Positions 59,904 to 64,000 of a DNA stretch of 64,000 nt are shown here, piece after piece. The position numbers and the translations under genes were made by a program. The notes beneath the pieces are model-generated. The model was not told the DNA's origin. It made no database searches and saw nothing but the letters and a program-made list of their open reading frames with translations. Numbering within the stretch: the stretch's first letter is position 1; each line of letters begins with the position of its first letter. This stretch comes from Streptomyces sp. NBC_00376 (lineage in GTDB: Bacteria > Actinomycetota > Actinomycetes > Streptomycetales > Streptomycetaceae), in NCBI RefSeq assembly GCF_036077095.1, contig NZ_CP107961.1, forward strand, positions 248,001 through 312,000, read 5' to 3'.

Positions 59904-60260
59904 TCACTTCTTGAAGACCAGTGTGATGCCGTGACTGCGCTGCATCTGCGCAGAACCGACGAACTGCACACCGCCGCTCGCCGTTACCTGGAAGGACAGG
60001 TGTGCCTCCCGCAACGGCAGCGGTCCGCCTCGGGCGGCGGCCTCGGTGAATACCTGCTGCAACGCGTCCACGGCCTCGGCGAGGTTCTTGCGCAAGGGCC
60101 CCAGAGGTACGCTCCTCAGCCGCACCTCACCGTCCCCACCGCCGAACAGGCCCATGGAGTCGCCGCCGTCGTCGAGTGGACCGTCTTGATCGCCTTGATC
60201 GTCGTACGAAACCCAGAAGGGCAAGGTCGTTACTTCGGACGCATCGGCAGCTGAACTCAC
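59904..60260 (-). CDS. Trypco1 / CU044_2847-family protein
   Basis: 118 residues from GTG 60260 (GGGGGATTC upstream). The C-terminal ~70 residues (LRSVPLGPLRKNLAEAVDALQQVFTEAA, LREAHLSFQVTASGGVQFVGSAQMQRSHGITLVF) match the trypsin-co-occurring domain 1 found beside caspases, trypsins and STAND NTPases in actinobacterial conflict systems. Role proposed: adaptor or substrate of the protease. Operon with the caspase gene. Confidence 0.8.
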   Translation of the reverse strand: MSSAADASEVTTLPFWVSYDDQGDQDGPLDDGGDSMGLFGGGDGEVRLRSVPLGPLRKNLAEAVDALQQVFTEAAARGGPLPLREAHLSFQVTASGGVQFVGSAQMQRSHGITLVFKK

Positions 60261-60503
60261 GAATCCCCCTAGGTCGGTGAAGGCAAGTCAACTGTACGAA
60301 GACGGAGGGCGATTCATGGTCAGGAGCGAGAATCCGGTGCCGGTCAATCTCTGGAGGCTGGCATCCACCAGCGGCGTTCGTCACCCGCTGTCGGCCAGGT
60401 GCCTGACATGCCGGTGGCCCGGGACGGGATCGGCTCCCCCTTCAACCCCGCAGCGACGAACTGCCGACGCCAGAGCAGGTGGAACAACACGGAGCGTCGA
60501 GAA

Positions 60504-61138
60504 CCGGCCGCGGAGCCATCTCCGCAGGTCAGGTATGTCGTAAGTCTTGTCGGCGTGGAGCTTGCCGGGTTTGTGGTTCCAGCCGCGGTGGGGGTCGTGT
60601 CTCGATTGGAGACCGGCCACCATGGGCTTCAGACCTTGACTGTCGTGGGTGTTGGCGGCGGAGACGCCGACGACCAGGGGCAGTCCGTGCGCGTCCGACA
60701 GGACGTGCATCTTGGAACCGGGCTTACCCCGGTCCACGGGGCTCGGACCTGTGAGTTCGCCCCTTTTTTGGCCCGTACGTGGGCGGAGTCGAGGACTACG
60801 CGGGAGAGGTCGAGTAGTCCGCACTCATCGATGCGGTCGAGCACCGCCTCGTGCAGCCGGCCCCAGACACCGGCTCTGGACCAGATGACGAAGCGCCGGT
60901 GGGCGGTGGACTTCGAGATCCCGAAGCACGGCGGCAGGGCCCGCCAGGCACACCCGCTCACCAGCACGTAGATGATGGCGGCGAACAGCGTCTCATCAGG
61001 CGTGTCCTGCGTCCCGCCGCCCTGCGGCCGCACCCTCGGCGGCGGGATCAGCGGCTTCGCGATCTCCCACAGCCCGTCCGGAACAATCCAACTCCACGTA
61101 TCCCGCCCCATGAACAGCCCAACGAGCGAACCCCACAT
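60504..61138 (-). pseudogene. IS5-family transposase, frameshift (programmed) and 3' truncated
   Basis: First frame from ATG 61138 (or 61111): SWIVPDGLWEIAKPLIPPPRVRPQGG, YVLVSGCAWRALPPCFGISKSTAHRRF, then LDSAHVRAKKG (D). At a run of six A before GGGG (GCCAAAAAAGGGG, ~60765) a -1 shift joins RGELTGPSPVDRGKPGSKMHVLSDAHGLPLVVGVSAANTHDSQGL and HADKTYDIPDLRRWLRGR. This is the usual IS427 frameshift signal. After R the sequence diverges, so no active enzyme is made. Confidence 0.75.
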
Positions 61139-61160
61139 AGGACACGGTCTTAGCCCCAGA
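60504..61160 (-). mobile_element. Truncated IS5-family (IS427-group) element
   Basis: The element lies between Trypco1 and the WD40 gene. Its transposase 5' end and left-end sequence (ACCGTGTCCTATGTGGGGTTCG on the minus strand, ~61145) are intact, but similarity stops at ~60504 in the LRRWLRGR block, so the right third, including the catalytic Glu region, is missing. The 120 bases beyond (60381-60503) do not belong to it recognisably. Confidence 0.7.
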
Positions 61161-61199
61161 AAGGCTCGGTGACCTTGGCGCCGAATTGCAGGACACTCG

Positions 61200-64000
61200 T
61201 CAACACAGACTGCGGTAAGGCAGGTCCGGGACATACGTGCGCCACTCCTGACGGGTGATGTCACGGCCGGCTTTCTTGCAGACGGTGGTGGCCAACGCGT
61301 CGGGGGCGAGGTCGACGGACTGGGCGCGGCTGCCGCTGAGGGCGCGCAGCACACTGCCGTCGAAGGCCATGGCGTCGATCTCCCGACCGCCCAGGTCGAG
61401 CGGCTGGCCCAGGGAAAGACGGGCGTTGACATCCCACAGCTGTACGGCGTCCCTGCCAACGGTGGCGGCCAGCAGACCGCCGTCGGAGGAAAAGACGGCG
61501 TCCGACAGATAAGCGCCGGTGCGTGTGCCGCCACGCACGGTGCTGCTGGGCATGCGGGCCAGGCGGTGGCGGGCCTCGCTGTCCCACAGGTCGACCCAGC
61601 CGGTGGCGCGCACCACAGCGAGGAGCGCGCCGTCGGGTGAATAGGCCAACCCGATGACGTCCTCGTTGCCGAAACCGGCGCGGCGGCTGGTCCTGGTCGC
61701 CAGGTCGAGCACATCGCCCTCCATGGTGACCAGGCGGCGGCTGTCCTGACTGAACTGGCCGAAGCCTCTCTGCCCTTGCGGGTAGCGGTGCACTCGCTTC
61801 CGGGCCCGTATATCCCATACGTCGATGGCGCCGCCCTCGCCCGAGGGGACACCCGCATAGTCGTTCTCGAAGGCGAGATAGCGGTTATCGCGGGAGATCG
61901 TGATGTCGAAGACGTTGCGTTGCTCAGGGACGGGCGCGCGCAGCAGTTCCTTGTGAGCGAGCAGGTCCCACACGCTCACGGACAGGTTGAGGCTGCTGTC
62001 GGACGGCCGGAAGTCGGTGAAGGCGACGATGCGGCCGTCCGGCGACAGTGCACTGACCCGGGTCCCCGAGGCCTCGCCGGGCCCGGCCCGCTGCGGAAGC
62101 GGCGTACCGGTCTCCTTGCCCGTGCGTACGTCGAAGAAGTGCTGGACCGGAGCGTCGACGCCCTGGTGGTAGACACCGGTCCGGCCGTCCGCGGAGAGCG
62201 CCGCGCCCTCGGCGGCCGGACCCTGCCCGCCGCCGGACAAGGCGGCTGTCAGGTCGAGGCGATGGACCTGCTCGGATCCGCTGGTCAGGTAGGTCAGTGT
62301 CTTGGACTTCTCGTCCAAGCCCATGCCCGGTATGCCGTTGTCATTGCCGTCATTGGTCCCGGAGCGGTCGGTCAGGCGGAAGAGCGGGACGGCGGAGCCG
62401 TCGAGTGACCAGACGGCGATGGGGTGCTCCCGTGAGGAAGCCAGAGCGTAGTTGCCATCGGCGCTCAGATACACGCCGGCATTCGTCTCGCCGAGTGTCT
62501 GGATCGGGGTGTCGGCTCGCGGACGGCCGTCGGCGGTGGACCAGACGAAGAAGCTCTCTCCGTCCCGTAGACCCAGCAGGCTACCGTCCGCGCTGAAGGT
62601 GGACTCTCCGCCGCAGGTGACGCGTTCGTCGTCGAAGCGGCTTGCAGGGGTGGTGCTGGAGAACACGAACCGGGGCTCGGTGTCTCCCGGGCGGATCGCC
62701 CACACGGTCAGGGGCTCGCCGGCGCTGCCCGGATCTTTCTGTGAACAGGACGCGAAGTGCGTCCCGTCCGGAGAGAGTTGGACCCAGCTTCCCTTCTCTG
62801 TCGTCCAGGAGACGGTCCCGGTGGCGGGCGAGAAGAACCGATGGGTGACCGGCGCGCCGGTCGGCGGGTTCTCCTGGCTGAACAGAACGTGTCCCTGGTT
62901 CGACAGCTGGTCCGGGCGGAAGCCGGGCTGACGGGGGATCGGCTTGCCGAACGGATTGCCGTCGCGGGTGGACACGAGCTGGTAGGTGCCGGACGCGCCC
63001 TCTTTCAGCAGCAGCCCGCTGTCCGTGCTGACCAGAGGCGGAGTGGGTGGATTCACCATGGCGCCGGCCACGGTGAGCCGAGGCATCGCGACCCCCTCCT
63101 GGCCTTTGGTCAGATCCCAGAACATGGTCTTGTCCTCGGTATAGGTCATGAACGTGCGCCCGCGTTCGAGGAGCGCCTCACCGTTGTCCGCGGACGAGCT
63201 GGGCGAGGGGGCGTCGAGCACGCCCGTCTCCTGCTGCGTCGCCGCGACGCTCAGCGACGACCGCGCTTCCGGTGTCCGCGCGATACGCCACGCGGCGAGA
63301 CTCAGCAGCAGCGCGGTGTCCGGACTGCTGCCGCGAAGATTGTCGGCCGCCTGTGCCACGGAGCGGGAAGTGGCCTGGTCGCGACGGAGTTCCACCTCGG
63401 CGCCACGCCGTGCGCTCTCCCTGCTCTGGAACCAGGCGATCGTTCCGGCCAGCAGTGCGAAGACCATCAGCACAGCGACAGAGAGAAGCAGGTGACGTCT
63501 GCGGCGGCCGGCGCGGGCAGACGCTTCCCGGGCCGCGCCCAGAAAGCGGATCTCCAGGGGACTAGGCCGTGACTGGAAGGGTGCCACGGCCAGCCAGTCC
63601 ATGAAGGTGCGCAGGGCAGTGCCATGTGGCAGGTCTTCGGGCCGTTCACCATGTGCTTGCCACTGGAGGGCGGCGCGGCCCAGGTCGCGGTGGACCAGGA
63701 GGCGAGGCCGGTCGGCGTCGACGGCGTCGCGCAGCCTGCGCCAGGCGGGGACGAGCGCGGAGCTGACGGGTCGTACGGAACCGTCGTCCGACGTGAACTC
63801 CAGGATCCCGGCCTCGGCCAGTGTCGTGACGGCAGCGTCGATGGCTTGCCGCTCACTGTCCGGGCGCCCGGCGTACAGCTCGTCATGGCTCGCGGTGCGC
63901 ACGGCGTCCTGAGTGCCGTCGACCGCTTCACCAGGGTGGACGAGGCGCAATAACAGTTCGTGCGCGGCGAGTTGGGATGCTGGTGGGAGCGAGGTGAACG
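61200..64000 (-). CDS. Membrane WD40/STAND-like protein (5' beyond window)
   Basis: More than 930 residues visible, stop at 61200, open to the right edge. N-terminal visible part: helical segment (ELLLRLVHPGEAVDGTQDAVRTASHDELYAGRPDSERQAIDAAVTTLAEAGILEF... LRTFMDWLAVAPFQSRPSPLEIRFLGAAREASARAGRRRRHLLL), the winged/helical end seen after nSTAND1 NTPases, then a transmembrane helix (LLLSVAVLMVFALLAGTIAWFQ), a coiled segment and many WD40-like blades (FSPATGTVSW, VWAIRPGDTEP, VYLSADGNYALASS). The P-loop would be upstream. TTA codon at 63951-63953. Likely sensor of the caspase module. Confidence 0.8.
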   Translation of the reverse strand, partial: FTSLPPASQLAAHELLLRLVHPGEAVDGTQDAVRTASHDELYAGRPDSERQAIDAAVTTLAEAGILEFTSDDGSVRPVSSALVPAWRRLRDAVDADRPRLLVHRDLGRAALQWQAHGERPEDLPHGTALRTFMDWLAVAPFQSRPSPLEIRFLGAAREASARAGRRRRHLLLSVAVLMVFALLAGTIAWFQSRESARRGAEVELRRDQATSRSVAQAADNLRGSSPDTALLLSLAAWRIARTPEARSSLSVAATQQETGVLDAPSPSSSADNGEALLERGRTFMTYTEDKTMFWDLTKGQEGVAMPRLTVAGAMVNPPTPPLVSTDSGLLLKEGASGTYQLVSTRDGNPFGKPIPRQPGFRPDQLSNQGHVLFSQENPPTGAPVTHRFFSPATGTVSWTTEKGSWVQLSPDGTHFASCSQKDPGSAGEPLTVWAIRPGDTEPRFVFSSTTPASRFDDERVTCGGESTFSADGSLLGLRDGESFFVWSTADGRPRADTPIQTLGETNAGVYLSADGNYALASSREHPIAVWSLDGSAVPLFRLTDRSGTNDGNDNGIPGMGLDEKSKTLTYLTSGSEQVHRLDLTAALSGGGQGPAAEGAALSADGRTGVYHQGVDAPVQHFFDVRTGKETGTPLPQRAGPGEASGTRVSALSPDGRIVAFTDFRPSDSSLNLSVSVWDLLAHKELLRAPVPEQRNVFDITISRDNRYLAFENDYAGVPSGEGGAIDVWDIRARKRVHRYPQGQRGFGQFSQDSRRLVTMEGDVLDLATRTSRRAGFGNEDVIGLAYSPDGALLAVVRATGWVDLWDSEARHRLARMPSSTVRGGTRTGAYLSDAVFSSDGGLLAATVGRDAVQLWDVNARLSLGQPLDLGGREIDAMAFDGSVLRALSGSRAQSVDLAPDALATTVCKKAGRDITRQEWRTYVPDLPYRSLC

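Noticed and set aside
60381..60503. Further transposase sequence beyond the IS5 fragment
   Set aside because: Frames here do not continue the IS5 C-terminal motifs; a weak likeness to other transposon proteins was too short to support.

Overview
The window is high-GC actinobacterial DNA, very probably from a Streptomyces chromosome. The support is: strong third-position GC in every gene, two AfsR/SARP-type regulators, a Ser/Thr kinase fused to a PQQ-type beta-propeller, many TetR/PadR regulators, leaderless promoters of the TANNNT type, and rare TTA (bldA-type) leucine codons in regulators. No tRNA, rRNA or CRISPR array was seen.

Layout. 1-14 kb is ordinary accessory chromosome: a DUF3626 tail, a beta-propeller lipoprotein, a GNAT-NTF2 fusion divergent from a TetR, CorA, two adjacent genes that each carry a frameshift (alpha/beta hydrolase and L,D-transpeptidase), the kinase-propeller fusion, dienelactone hydrolase, two VOC proteins and an aminoglycoside-phosphotransferase-like protein. 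14-22 kb holds a TetR/SRPBCC pair, an amidase remnant, and a compact minus-strand module of SARP regulator, E1/ThiF-type adenylating enzyme, PqqD-M50 membrane protease and an unlisted 18-residue peptide that resembles a ribosomal-peptide pathway. 22-32.5 kb contains small regulator/enzyme pairs with clear operator palindromes (TetR-hydrolase, PadR-SGNH), an endolysin-like amidase, and a flavin monooxygenase next to a TetR.

32.9-55.2 kb is a coherent biosynthetic gene cluster. It encodes acyl-CoA carboxylase epsilon and beta subunits (malonyl supply), a SARP activator with a TTA codon at position 6, SbnB and SbnA (L-2,3-diaminopropionate), TrpE/TrpG/TrpD (anthranilate and tryptophan supply), a flavin-dependent tryptophan halogenase with flavin reductase, an antiporter (export or ion homeostasis), and a discrete type II PKS set (ACP, KS, CLF, KR, DsbA-like isomerase) followed by a free-standing condensation enzyme and an FAD monooxygenase. 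Inside it, between trpG and trpD, is an exported protein built of six tandem 16-residue repeats, each starting DDPWHP. The simplest reading is a polyketide/polyene chain condensed with diaminopropionate and/or a halogenated tryptophan-derived unit. The Trp-repeat protein is unexplained and may be a halogenase substrate, a multi-core precursor, or a Trp-responsive element.

55.3-57.1 kb is a junction of mobile debris: an intact IS256-type element inserted beside an IS110 C-terminal remnant and a broken GNAT gene. After an NPP1/NLP-type secreted protein, 58.3-64 kb holds a caspase-like protease, a Trypco1 (CU044_2847) protein and a large membrane WD40/nSTAND-like protein running off the window. 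This is a likely conflict/cell-death module, split by a truncated IS5-family element. Product identities rest on motif reading only; no searches were run.
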